From Hysterangium stoloniferum (lineage: Eukaryota; Basidiomycota; Agaricomycetes; Hysterangiales; Hysterangiaceae), in the NCBI GenBank assembly GCA_015178975.1, contig WHVD01000194.1, positions 79,909 through 143,908 of the forward strand: DNA of 64,000 nt, read 5' to 3'. Numbering within the stretch: the first letter of the stretch is position 1; the number at the start of each line of letters is the position of its first letter. A program made the translations under genes and the position numbers. This document shows positions 34,850 through 46,254 of the stretch, in pieces. Under the pieces are notes generated by a model that saw nothing but the letters and a program-made list of their open reading frames with translations, was not told where the DNA came from and did not search any database.

Positions 34850-35420
34850 TGAGTTGAGAACTTGACATCTCGGGATCTGACTTGATGTGCTTGACTCGGA
34901 TTTTTGATGTACTTCTATAAACATTAATGAGTGGTTGGTGGTCTTGTAGCCGAGGGAGTCGACCTTGTGTGCCTTCACCTGATATTATTATATCTGGAAG
35001 GACATACGAAAGGGATAAATCGACCGATCACCACGCAATGGAGGAAGAAAGTCTTCCTACGTTTATCCGCCGGCGTGTGACTGTTTTCTATTACAAAGGC
35101 GGATATAGTGAGTGCCAACATGGAGATCATGCAATGGTCGGTTAGAGATGTCGAAAGAGGCGCGGACGCCAACGAACCTATTTATTAGGACAATGGAAGA
35201 ACGTTTCCTACTTTGCGCTAGCCAGGTGGTCAAAGTGTGTCATTTTGGATAAAAGGGAGACTTGGTCAATGAGAAACGTCGCCTCGTTCAAGATATTCAA
35301 TATTCTGTATCTTTGGGGGTCGTTCTTCGGATTCCTCGCTGGAAAACCACCAGCGTTGTCGAGGTCATCATCCGATAAAAAATCGACTACATTTATGATC
35401 AAGTAAATTTATGCCGCTCT
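34850..35420 (-). repeat. E and T remnants of the next unit
   Basis: 34850-34990 matches E. 35080-35420 matches T (e.g. the ATTTCTTTTAT-type and GTTTCC...GCGCTAGCC stretches, diverged). Shows that units lay head to tail here. Nothing is seen in 35420-35575. Confidence 0.45.
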
Positions 35421-35574
35421 CTCACACACAATTCAGATGCGTGATATATATCCTATGCATCCCTTTCGGCTCGAAATCCACATCTTACCAACATTTGCGG
35501 TTGTAGAACGAAAGCGATTTTTGATACATTAAGGGTGATGCCACAACATCGGCGATGGCGATGTGTGTCGTCGG

Positions 35575-35800
35575 ACTCCTCCCTATAACACCACTACACA
35601 CCAACGTGGATGAGGTTACGTCGACATTTATTCTACAAATTGCGGGATTTTTATCATCCTCATGTACTCAGCCTCCCTTCCTCCTCCGCGACCTTGCGGG
35701 TATTGTAGAAAACATCTGCCACGTGCGTCAACTATCTGCAGTGGAGCTCACTGTGATCAGAGGCTGCATTGAAATCTAGATACAACCATCCGGCGCGACC
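35575..35800 (+). pseudogene. G14: G exon 3 fragment
   Basis: Only an exon 3 stretch (PLHTNVDEVTSTFILQIAG to RQLSAVELTVIRG) with TAG in place of the tryptophan codon at about 35777. Joined at about 35800 to S/U sequence. Confidence 0.65.
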
Positions 35801-35809
35801 TCTCAAAGT

Positions 35810-36512
35810 GCTTGATAAATAAGGTGAGCCTGGGACGAATTAGTTTACTGAGAAGGTCAGGGTAATGATAAGACTAGCGTGTAATTAATAGCCACTGAAT
35901 ATTGATTACACGCACAATTTGGTGATAAAAGCCTGACGGAGCCGGCACAAAGACGGATAGTCAGGGTTGACGCCCATTATAATCAGTAATGACTTGTTGG
36001 AATGGATTCCTCGTTGCCATTATGAAATAATTGAACACGAAGCGCGGAGTTCCGTTAGATATAGCCAGAGTCGAGAGCGCCTGGGGGTGTACCTAATAAG
36101 CAGTGCCATGGATAGCGCCCACTGCACTGACATATTCTATTCGTGGAGATGTCACTTCTGACGGGAAAGCTGGATTGCCCTGAAATATGGCACTAACGAA
36201 CTCAGAAGGTAGCACTATGCGCGGTGACGGCCCGTCAATTTATTCTCAGCTGCCATGTGTGTTTTCTGCGGGAGATGATCTGATGAAGTAGAAAGAATAT
36301 GTGTAAAGATGGTAAGGTAACTTGACAATATTCTGGGTGCATTATTCAAGAAGGATAAGTAGGACTTCAAGTTGGTTACAAAGAAAGGATTAAACGGTGT
36401 GTATCCTGTGGAGCACGGCCACAATGCTATGCCTGGAAACCGACTCTCGGCCTAACTTCAGCTTCAAAAGCGCAGCATTGCCTCTCGGTATGAGTACGGC
36501 TGCTACCCACCA
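35810..36512 (+). repeat. U block (5' flank of G15)
   Basis: Begins with the S end (AAGGTGAGCCTGGGACG) and continues as full U to the leader CACCA before ATG 36513. Confidence 0.65.
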
Positions 36513-38402
36513 ATGTCAACTTCCAACGAGATAGCTCCGAGTGGGCAGGATGTCCTATCCCTCCTCCAAGAGGTTGACTGACTACAACCCTTGGTTTCGC
36601 CGGCTGTATTGAGGATGGAGCGACAGGAGATTGATGACACGGGAAAGAGGGAAATATCCCGGATGAAGCTTCGAAAGCGATGTCGCTGTCTCGAACATGG
36701 ACACTGTTTATGTTACCGAGCACATGATAACGACCAGCACATAGAACTGTGGGAAGAAGACGTGGAAGCTGGTGTGGAGGAATGGGTGCGCAAACGAAAA
36801 ATCATTTTTCAGGAGACTGTTCACAGACCGAATGTTTTCAGTTCCAAGGAGAGAGAAATTGTCATGACGCACCAAATAATATTCAGATTCGAGAGAGCTC
36901 CACCAACGCCACATCCAAAATCAGCCCATATCGTAGGCCTGCCATAGACTGGAGTTGGCTCATCTCCGGATAGCTCATCATCGAGTCTGTACATTAGCCC
37001 CGGGTATTACTGTGGAGTCGGTTTGGAAACGGTTGGAAGGACTGTGCTTCACAACGCAAAGACAGCTGCACTGATGGCAAAGTTGATGATATACAAGCGA
37101 AGGGTGTACGGACACGACAGGGCCTTTAAAAAGTTAATACGCAAGCATCTCACTCTGAGAAGAATAGGAATAGTAATTCAAGAGACTATCGACTTAATGA
37201 GGTGGGGATACTTTAACGCCAATCATTGAATACATTCAAAATACTCACGTCTTTCTAGACCCACTTACCCGCGTCGAATTCGAGAACAGGTGGGGGTGGT
37301 CTTACACCAGTTCTGGGATTCAAGCGTTATACAGCGTAGGAGCGGAGGACATACTGCCAATCTTCTGGCATTGTTGGGTTCGGCATTCTACTGGTGCCCC
37401 GGCGCTCGATGGCACGATCGAGATCGGCCATCAACTGCAATTACGTCTTCCCTTTACAATGCGGTCATCAAATCACCGCTACACACCAACCTGAATGAAG
37501 TTGCGTCGGCATTCATTTTACAAATCGCCGGATATTTGTCATGCCCATGCCATTCACCTACCTACCTCCTCGACGAGCTTGAGTATATCGTGGAACAAAC
37601 TTGCCGCGTGCGTCAACTGTCTGTAGAGGAGCTCACTGCCATCAGAGGTTGCATTGAATTCTGGGTACAACCGTGCGTCGCAACATCACATCATTTCATC
37701 CTGCCCACCAAAACCACAACAGACACAATTACTCACATCGACGTTCCTTGTTTGGATCTCCTATGCAGCTTCTGGTGCACTGCATGCACGAAGATGCCTG
37801 GTTTCGAGATATTGCTGGAGATGTATTGAAGGTTATAGTGGCTGACACAAACCACCATATAGCCTCCTTGACTCTTATTATGGATATGGACACAACGGAT
37901 TCATTGTGGGATGGTATCTCGGATCTGGAAACCTTCTTCGGCAACAGCACGCTTCACACGCATCACATCAAACAACTGAATGTGGTCTATTCACTCATTG
38001 AGCCCCTCCTAAGGTATGTTGAGAGTGGTTTACCTTGCAGCATCATCTAATATCCGCCCTTGAAAATATCATACCAGGCTGATTCTGACACATCCAAGTC
38101 CAAATTTGAACCTCCTCTGGTCAGGTGAAAAACTAATTGAGGTCACTCTGAACCTGATCGCTGGATCTTCCGACATGGAATCCGCGTGTAGCACAGTGCG
38201 CAACCTGGATATAATTGCCATTCTCCCTCGTCTTCTCCCACATTGTGAGGCAATGCGTTGGTCACTCGACGATCAATACCTCGGTTTTCTTGAAGCATTA
38301 CCACTCGCGGCTCAGTCCTTGCTTTGTGTCATCGCCACACCTTTCACCGGTGTGTGCGCAACATCTAATTCAAACTCCAGATCAGTGATAAATTCCATCT
38401 GA
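36513..38402 (+). pseudogene. G15: full-length G copy with nonsense codon and frameshift
   Basis: Exons 36513-36785, 36842-37201, 37259-37672, 37723-38013 and 38078-38402. Introns are 56, 57, 50 and 64 nt. Exon 1 has TGA at 36579-36581 (family TGG). Exon 2 is 2 nt short near 36955, shifting the frame. Exons 3-5 are open; exon 5 ends in a shortened tail at TGA 38400-38402. Closest relative G5. Confidence 0.8.
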
Positions 38403-38419
38403 TTCTGCGACTACTATCC

Positions 38420-38610
38420 ACGAATATATACAAGGTGAATATAGCATCAAGAGAAGCTGCCAAGCATACAAAGACGGTAGAAAGTGGCTATATGCGCTCT
38501 TAAAGTGGCTCAAAATATGCAACTTTGAATTACCTGTAAATATTTACAAAAGGCGAGTTACGTCAAGAGAAATACTGCTATCCCTGATCCAGGGTGGTAT
38601 AAATTGTGTC
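38420..38610 (-). repeat. D block after G16
   Basis: Inverted D (CATCAAGAGAAGC..., TTACCTGTAAATATT). It touches the end of G15, so G15 and G16 face each other. Confidence 0.55.
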
Positions 38611-38665
38611 GGTGTTATCAAAGAGAAATCATGATATATCATGCGGAATGGATGGAACAAGCCAG

Positions 38666-40565
38666 TCATAGTCCTGATCTGGAGTTCGAATTGGATGTTA
38701 CGTACACACCGGTGAAACATTTGGCAATGACGCAAAGGAAGGAATGAGCCATGAGGTGTAATTCCTCCAAGCGGGTACGGGTCAATGGATCGCTGATTGA
38801 GCCACACATTGCGTCACAATGGGGAAGAAGACGAGCGAGAATGGAGATTATATTAAGGCTGCGCACTGTGGCGCACGCGAATTCGATATCGGAAGATGTA
38901 GCTATCAGCTTCAGTGTAACCTTAATTAGTTTCTCCCCTGACGAGAGGACCCAGAAATAGGGACTCGTGAGTGTCAGAATTAGACTGGTAGGATATTTGA
39001 GGGCGGATATGAGATTATGCTGGAAGCTAAAACATTGTCAACATACCTTAGGAGGGGCTCAATGAGCGAAGAAACCACATTAAACTGGTTGATATGATCC
39101 GTGAGAAGCGTGCTGTCGTCGAAGAAGGTTTGGTTTGTAGGGCCCAGATACAATCAAAAAGTGGGTATGAATCGTCCTCATAGATATGAAGTGTCAATGA
39201 CGCTATATGGGGTTTTGTGTCGTCCATTAGACGCTGCAATACATCTCCCGCAATATCTCGAAACCAGGCATCTTGGTGCATGCAGCACACTAGGAGCCGT
39301 ATCTGAAAGTAATGCGAGGATCGTCGGTATAGGTAATTTTCTCTGTTATGGTTTTGGTGGGCAGGATGACATGATTTGATGTCGCCACGCACGGTTGTAA
39401 CAAGATTTCAATGAAACCTCTGATCGAATTGAGCTCCTCTACAGACAGTTGACGGACTTCGCAGATGCTTTTCACCATATACGCAAATTCGTCAACGAGG
39501 AAGGGATATTGATGGCATGACATGTATCGTGCGATTTGTAGAATAAATGTCGACCCAACCTCATCCACGTTGGTGTGTAACGGTGATTTCATTACAGCAT
39601 TGTAAAGTGATGACGTAATTGCAGTTGATGCCCGATCTCTATATCCCAAGTGAGTGCCGGGACACCAGTAGAAGGCCGAACCCAAATATATCATAAGGTT
39701 GGCATTGTGACCTCCGTTTCTCCGCTGTATGACCCATGAACTCCAGAAACCCTCTGAGACCACCGACGCCTGTTCTCGAATTCGAGCCGGGTAAGTGGGT
39801 CTAGCAAAACGGGAGTATTTTGAGTTTATTGAATGATTTCCTCAAAGTATCCCCACCTCATTAAGTCAATGGTCTCTTGAATTACTATTCCGAGTCTTGG
39901 CAGATTGAGATGCTTGCGTAGGAACCTGTTGCAGGCCTTGTCGCCTCCATACACAATTCGCTTGTATATCATCAGCTTTGCCATCAGTGCAGCTGTCTTT
40001 GCAGTGTAAAGCACACTCCTCCCAACCCTTTCCAAACCGACTCTACAGTAATACCCCCGTTCAATAGTAATACTTGAAGATGTCGATGAGCTCTCAAACG
40101 GTGAGACCGCTCCCCACTCCCCGCCATGACTGTCATATGGGCCGAGGTTGGATGTGGAATTGGTGGATCTACCTCGCATATCAATAATCGTCGGTGGATC
40201 ATGACAAGTTGTCTCTCCTAGCAACTGAAAGCGTCCAGTTTTTCAACAGTGTACATGGAAGGCTATCTGATTTTGCGCACCCATTCCTCAACCCAAACTT
40301 CCATATCGTCTTCAGACAGTGGTATATGCTCGTCGTCTTCGGGAACTCGATAACACACACCGTCCCCGTGGTCTATACAGCTCCATCGGTCTCGAAGCTT
40401 GACCCGCAATCTTTCCCTTATCCCAGCGTCAATGATCTCCTCCCGTTCTTCTGAGCTCAATGCAGCTGGGGAGACCAATGGCTGTAACCACTCAACCTCT
40501 TGTAGGAGGCTTTCAGCCCGTCCGATATCGTGGCCGCTCAGAGTCGTTTCGTTTGAAGTTGACAT
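38666..40565 (-). pseudogene. G16: near-intact G gene with one 5-nt duplication
   Basis: Minus-strand exons 40565-40281, 40224-39857, 39800-39393, 39342-39047 and 38984-38666. Introns are 56, 56, 50 and 62 nt with GT-AG ends. The exon sum is 1676 nt; removing the extra 5 nt gives 1671, exactly 557 codons. The lesion is a tandem AAACC duplication in exon 4 (plus-strand GGTTTGGTTTG at about 39127-39137), which shifts the frame inside the conserved ETFFDD block. The start ATG (MSTSNETTLSG) and stop TGA are family-typical, though exon 5 ends about 35 codons earlier than in G5. Otherwise uninterrupted, so either very recently inactivated or a sequencing/assembly error. Confidence 0.8.
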
Positions 40566-40569
40566 TGGT

Positions 40570-41070
40570 GGGTAGTAGGTTGTTGTGATACAGGAAGGGG
40601 ATTCTGCGCTTTTACGGTGCAGACATAAGGCGAATGAATTTCCAGTTTGTCTACGTCAGAGTGCAGATATGGCAGTTAAGAATAGTTCGATGAACCTTCA
40701 CCACATAATGTGGCAACTTCCGACTTCTTGAGCGCTAGATATTTGGCAATTCAGCTTTTACGTTAGTTGAGAAGTGACATCTTAATTGATAGAATACGTA
40801 AAGGTAGTGGATGCTATCCATAACAGTGCTTTTCAGGTACAGCCTCGGCCACTTTCCACTCGGGCTATGTCTAACATATATATGCACTTCGTGTTCAATT
40901 CTTTCGGAATTCCAATTTCAATAATTCCTTACTCAGGCTAATTGGCGTCGATCGTGAATGTTTGTGGGGAGTCCGTCAGGTTTTCATGAACAATTGTGCA
41001 TGTAATCAAATATTCAGTCATAACTAATTACACACTACTATTATTACACCGTCCTTCTGAGTGAAGTGAT
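40570..41070 (-). repeat. U block (5' flank of G16)
   Basis: Inverted U with leader, and the TAACTAATTACACACTA distal end near 41030. Confidence 0.6.
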
Positions 41071-41099
41071 TTGGGTCAGTTAACAAGGGTAAAGCCCGT

Positions 41100-41960
41100 A
41101 TAAAAAGCAAAAGGCTCCGAGCGGCGACGTTTTACCTCCTTTGTGTGCTTGGCTGATTCCCGTTGATGCTGCACAAATGTTGTATATATTCATGTGCCCT
41201 AGTATGTGATACAATCACATCGGATGTATCACCGACAATCACTTCAAATAGAATACCACTGAGAGGTCTCAAAGAAAGCAACGTGTCAGTGTGTTGAAAT
41301 GGCGTGAAGCAAGTCACTGAAGAACAATACAAAAACACCCGCAATAATCACTCAGTAATCCATTGCCGACGTTAATCTCGGTCAGATCCACCTGACCCCC
41401 AAACCCCATGTTCAATATCCCGATTGGTTATGATGGGAAAAAAACTCTGGAATAAAAGGAGGGGCCGCCTTGACAACAGGGAAGGCGTTGGGAAAATTCC
41501 ATAATGTCTTTTCCTTCATTCGAAACCTTTACCCCACGCTAGAGCGCCTAGTTCCCATAGGATCTAACTTACAACACAAACGACAATCGCGAATATTTCA
41601 CAGAAGGTCAAACGGGCACCACAAGGCACTTGGAGATCGGTATAATTTATAACTGATCCTTGGCAATACAAGAGAAGTGCGAGGAAATCCAGATGCCATC
41701 ACCACTTGATAGCAAACGTATCCAAATTAGATATAACAAAGTATGCCTAGTAGCACGGCTGTATATACCCGATATTATATGACCGCGGCTCGAATGTCGT
41801 GGATCACAAGTGTAGTTGCTTTTTTTTTGGGTAATCTTGGTGGTAGGAAAATGAAGGGGAAGAGCACCAAGGACACGGGATGTGTTGAAGATAGTAATTT
41901 GGTATTTGATTGCAGCCGCTCACGGAGCGAAGTCCCGTTAATTTCGAATGCGCTTGACAT
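41100..41960 (+). repeat. D and T blocks
   Basis: D at 41120-41330 (arms diverged: CCCGTTGATGC and ATCACCGACAATC). T at 41440-41960 with a frame reading NLYPTLERLVPIGSNL from about 41528. It breaks at about 41963 into a 45-bp piece of the MITE-like element. Confidence 0.5.
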
Positions 41961-41962
41961 GT

Positions 41963-42012
41963 TGATTTGGGAATGTCTACACCCACTATGTAGACTCCCT
42001 AGCCTTCCTAAG
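41963..42012 (+). mobile_element. partial MITE-like element
   Basis: GGGAATGTCTACACCCACTATGTAGACTCCCTAG only: the hairpin end without the rest. Confidence 0.45.
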
Positions 42013-42577
42013 CGGTATTCGTGTATTCGGGCTGATCTTCACATGAAATACATGAAATTTGATTGCTTTGAGGTGTTGTTCTCGCCGTATTGTTATTTAT
42101 AGAGCTGAAGGCCATCGTCGGACTCATTTGTGCACTCGGTCCCGATCGTGGTTTAATTGAGAGGTTTTCGCTAAGAAAAATCATGTGAGGCCGACCCCTC
42201 AACTGATTCCTACCCAGGAAGTATCAAAATGGAGATTTGGTGAGAATATAAAGTAACAGCCAAGGTGGCTAATATCTTTGCAGCGTCTCACCAGCCGCTT
42301 ACAATCTTTCCTGCCCACCCATTTACACCTCCACCCCCTCTTCATATGAGGATATTAATCACAAGCGGACATTCCTCTCCTCTTGTTCCCCCTAGTCATC
42401 ATATAGCAACCGGTGGTAACACGTGGACTTCAAAGTTATTGTCAAAACATACTAGCATAGTAGTGGCACCTCCTCGTATTCAGCCAGCCTCACGACCCTG
42501 ACTTTTACGAACTATCGGAAGGCGTGGCATCCCGTAATAACACGTGCAATTCAAAGATATCTTCAAAAAAACTCCTT
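42012..42577. repeat. X block and unassigned sequence
   Basis: 42030-42250 matches 44995-45190 (the X block, CGATCGTGGTTTAA, CATGTGAGGCCGA). 42263-42577 has no match I can see in the window, apart from two short similar stretches (TAACACGTG...TTCAAAG at about 42417 and 42537). No gene. Confidence 0.4.
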
Positions 42578-43015
42578 CCTGAAAACCTTCTTCGACGACA
42601 GCACGTTTCCTATGAATCATATCAACCAGTTGAATATGGGTTCCTCCCTCATTGCCCCCCTCCTATGGTACGTTCGCGATGTTTTACCTTCCAGCATCAC
42701 CTCATATCCGCCTATGAAACTATCCTACCAGTCTGACTCTGACCCACACGAGTCCAAATTCGAGGTTCCTCTGGTCTGGAAATCGACTAATTGAGGTCAC
42801 TCTGAACCCGATAGCTGGATCTTCCGCCATAGAATCCGCGTGTGCCACAGTGCGCAGCGTCACTATAATTCCCATTGTGACACAATGCGCGGCTCAAGCA
42901 ACTATCAGGGCATCAGTGACTGCCATGAAAAATTAAACCTCATGGGGCATTCCTTCCTTTGTGTCATCGCCACACCTTTTACCGGTGCGTGAATAACACC
43001 TAATTCAAACACAAG
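42578..43015 (+). pseudogene. G17: G exon 4-5 fragment
   Basis: Exon 4 end from GAAAACCTTCTTCGACGAC, a mutated intron 4 donor (TATGGTACGT), a kept TACCAG acceptor (about 42726-42731) and part of exon 5 with deletions. No exons 1-3. Confidence 0.65.
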
Positions 43016-43019
43016 ATCA

Positions 43020-43620
43020 GGTAGTTAGTCCGACAGTCAATTTCCAGGCATAGCATTGTGGCCGTGCTCCTACAGTATACACACCGTTCCGTCCTTTCCT
43101 TTTACCCAGATTGAAGGCCCACTAATCCTTCTTGTATAATACAGGCAGGATACTCTCACGTTAATTAATCATTTTTCGTTACACTTCATCAGATCATCTA
43201 CGCCAGAAAACACACATGGCAGCTGAGAATAAATTGACAGGCCGTCACCGCATAATATGTTAACTCCCGAGTTATTGAACGCTATATTTCATGGCCATCC
43301 AGTTTTCCAATCAGAAGTGGCATCTTCATGGATGGAATATGTAAGCATAGTGGAGGCTATCCATCCCAGTGCTGATGAGGTACAGCCCAAGGCGCTTTCC
43401 ACTCTGGCCATATCTAACGGAAAGGAGCGCTTCGTGTTCAATTCTTTTACAATTAGCAAACCATTCCAATAATTATTTAACAAGGTTAGTTGGCGTCGCC
43501 CCAATATCTTTCTTTGTGTTGCGAATCCTTTAACCTTTCATTAACAAATTATGCGTGTACTCAATATCCAATCACTATTTATTACACACTAGTTATCTTG
43601 TTGTTTTCAGTGAACAATTT
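43020..43620 (-). repeat. U block, no G gene attached
   Basis: Inverted U; the proximal end abuts G17 in the opposite sense, so it drives nothing recognisable. Confidence 0.5.
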
Positions 43621-43639
43621 CCCCACAGGCTCACGTTAT

Positions 43640-44995
43640 TCTTCAGTTATTTGTCTTTTGACTCGACAATGTCAAGACAGATCAAACATTGCGGGCCTCC
43701 GTAGTTGTGACCGGATGCAGGCAGTGCTCTTTGGGTTTCTAACGATTCAGCATATTCGATATGCTTTTACGTGCCCTTTTCCTGCCAACCTTTCGGCTCC
43801 TTCGAAGGCGGCCACTCCTTTGTACCCCCAGTGACTTCACAACGGTTGTCGTAGTAGCCTTTATTCCCTACCACTATAGTGATTTTGTATCGTATCCGAG
43901 TTTGTTACACCAGTTGACCGTTCCACTATTTCACGATTCTTGTGGTCGGAACGAAATAGTGCTGTCAGTCCGTGTGAACTTCTAAGCTCAATTCTGTTGG
44001 TGCCTCCTCTCTCGAAACACTATGTGACCTACCTTCCAACATTAGACTTAATGGGAGGGTCTGAAAGCCTCATCACTATATTCTCAGAATTAAGGGTTTA
44101 AAGTGACTATATGCTCTCGAATTGGCTCAAACTATGTAGCTATACATAAATTAGAAGTATTGCCAAAAGGCGAGTTAAGTACAAAGTAATAGTACCATCC
44201 TTCCTCCTGGTTTGGATAATGTGTCCGTTTTATCCAAGAGAACTTGTGATAAATTGTTATATCATACTTCTCTGTGCTCCATTTTTATATTAAATGTCCC
44301 TATTTGATCTATGTATGCAATAGTTAGAGCTTCATCTGTGCATTTGTTTGGACATCATCTCTCATCCTCATTAACAATCTGACTTCTACAAAGGCTTATT
44401 TCTGGCCAAGGTGCTAACCGCTGTTCATGGTTATTCAAGTGGATATCAAGGTTGGATAGAGTTAAATTGCATTGATGCTACAGAATACTTTCTGTTAGGA
44501 TTTACACATGCAGGACCGCTCGCCTTCGCTACCCAGAGAATATTCCCACTAATATTCGGACCATACGACTTCTCACAGTACAATGTCAGAAGAGGCGATT
44601 ATAGTAGATCAGTCAATATGGCTCCAACCGATATACAAAGAGATGTATGTGTTGACTTCTTGACGACTCATCCGGCATCTCTCCACTTGCTACATGGACT
44701 TCACTCTCATTAATTACGTCATATTGACTTTATATAAGGCCAAGGCACGAAGGCCGGACTGAACGTATCCTTTAGACCTGTACGGAGCGCCACTTTTGTG
44801 CGTGCATACATTCGTGCCATGAACGGTCTGGCTACCAGGGAGAACTCTTGAGTCTTGCTTTGATCGAGAGTTTGACAATGCAAAATATTCTTTTCAGTAA
44901 GTCTTAAGTCTCGCAACTCACAATTTGTGACCTGGTTAAATCTAACCCGATGTCACAAGGTCATTACAGTTGTCCAGACAGTGTTCGGGCCTATT
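43640..44995 (-). repeat. S block, copy 5, interrupted by a D fragment
   Basis: 43640-44090 and 44270-44995 match S. 44095-44265 is an inverted D fragment. The conserved S frame still reads AAFEGAERLAGKGHVKAYRI on the minus strand near 43820-43750. Positions 44525-44735 do not match other S copies and contain most of a 100-codon plus-strand ORF (44411-44713), which I do not recognise. Confidence 0.45.
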
Positions 44996-45640
44996 TTAAC
45001 ATGGAATTTGAATGATTTGCCGTGTTGTTCTCGGCCGTATTATTATTTATGGAAGTGAAAGCATCGTCGGCCTCGTGCACTCGAACCCGATCGTGGTTTA
45101 AATGGTTAGTTTTTGCTAAAGAAAAGCATGTGAGGCCGAGCCTGTAACTGATTCCTACGAGGGCGTATCAAAATGGACTTTTGCCGAAATAGAATGTGCC
45201 CCAACGTCGCTGTACATGTTAAAGGCCCATTTTTCATTCCAGAGTTTGTCCCTCATGATAGCGAATCCCCAGATTGAACATAGATTTTGAAGATTAGGTG
45301 AATCTGACAGAGATAATCGTCGGCATGGATTGGTGGATTGCGGGTCTTCAATTACTTGCTTCATGCTATCCCCACTAACTGACACGCTCCTTCCTTTGAA
45401 ACCTCCGAGTGGTAGAATATTTGAAGTGATTCTCGTTGAGAAATAGGCTGTGATTCTAGCTATTACTAGGACCCTCGAATATATGCAATGTGTGTATAGC
45501 ATCGACGAGAACCTGGCAAGCACACAAAGGCTGTTGGGAGTGACTATATGCGCTCTGGAATTCGCCCAAGCTATGTAGCTGTACATAAATTAGAAATATT
45601 TCCAAAGGAGGTAACTAAAGAGTAATAGTACTATCTTTCC
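44995..45640. repeat. X block, T fragment and D block
   Basis: X at 44995-45190, then an inverted T start (45190-45350) and inverted D (45360-45640) with GATTCTCGTTGAG and CATCGACGAGAAC as diverged arms. Confidence 0.45.
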
Positions 45641-45709
45641 CCTGGTTGGGATAACGTGTCTGTGATCTCCAAGAACACTTATGATATATCGTGCTGGATG
45701 AATGGAACA

Positions 45710-46250
45710 AGAAGCTTTTATATCTCATTTAGAACCATTTCCCATCGATTGGTCATGGAAACTAGATTACTCTGACTTCTCCTGCATCGCTAGCCATCAG
45801 TAATACATTGTATCGGTCTCAAAGTGCCTTCGGGTGTTCATTTGACCTTCATTGCAATATTTGCGATTGTCCTTTTTTTTTCAAGTCGGATCCCATGGGA
45901 GTGAGGCGCTCCATCATCGGGACAGGGTTTCTAATGGAAAGACATACTTTGTGAATCCCCTCAATGCAGTCCCTGAACGCTTTCAAGGCCTCTCCTTGCA
46001 TTCTAGAGTGTTGTGTCTCATGATGGCCAATCAGGAGATTGAACATAGATTTGAAATATTAGATTGATTTGACCGAGATAATCGGCATGGCTTAATGAGG
46101 AAGCTGCCAACCATGCAAAGGCGGAAAAGGGTGACTATATGCGCTCTTGAAATGGCTCAAACTATGTTGCTTTACATAAATTAGAAGTATTTATCAAAGA
46201 CGAAAGTAATAGTACTTTTGCTTCGGATAATGTGTCAGTGTTATCCAAGA
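45710..46250 (-). repeat. T and D blocks after G18
   Basis: T at 45710-46070 keeps an open frame on the minus strand (46046-45849) that starts MFNLLIGHHE and runs into PMMERLTPMGSDL, i.e. it reads through the ERLAPMG region of the other copies. D at 46100-46250 precedes it. Confidence 0.5.
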
Positions 46251-46254
46251 GAAA

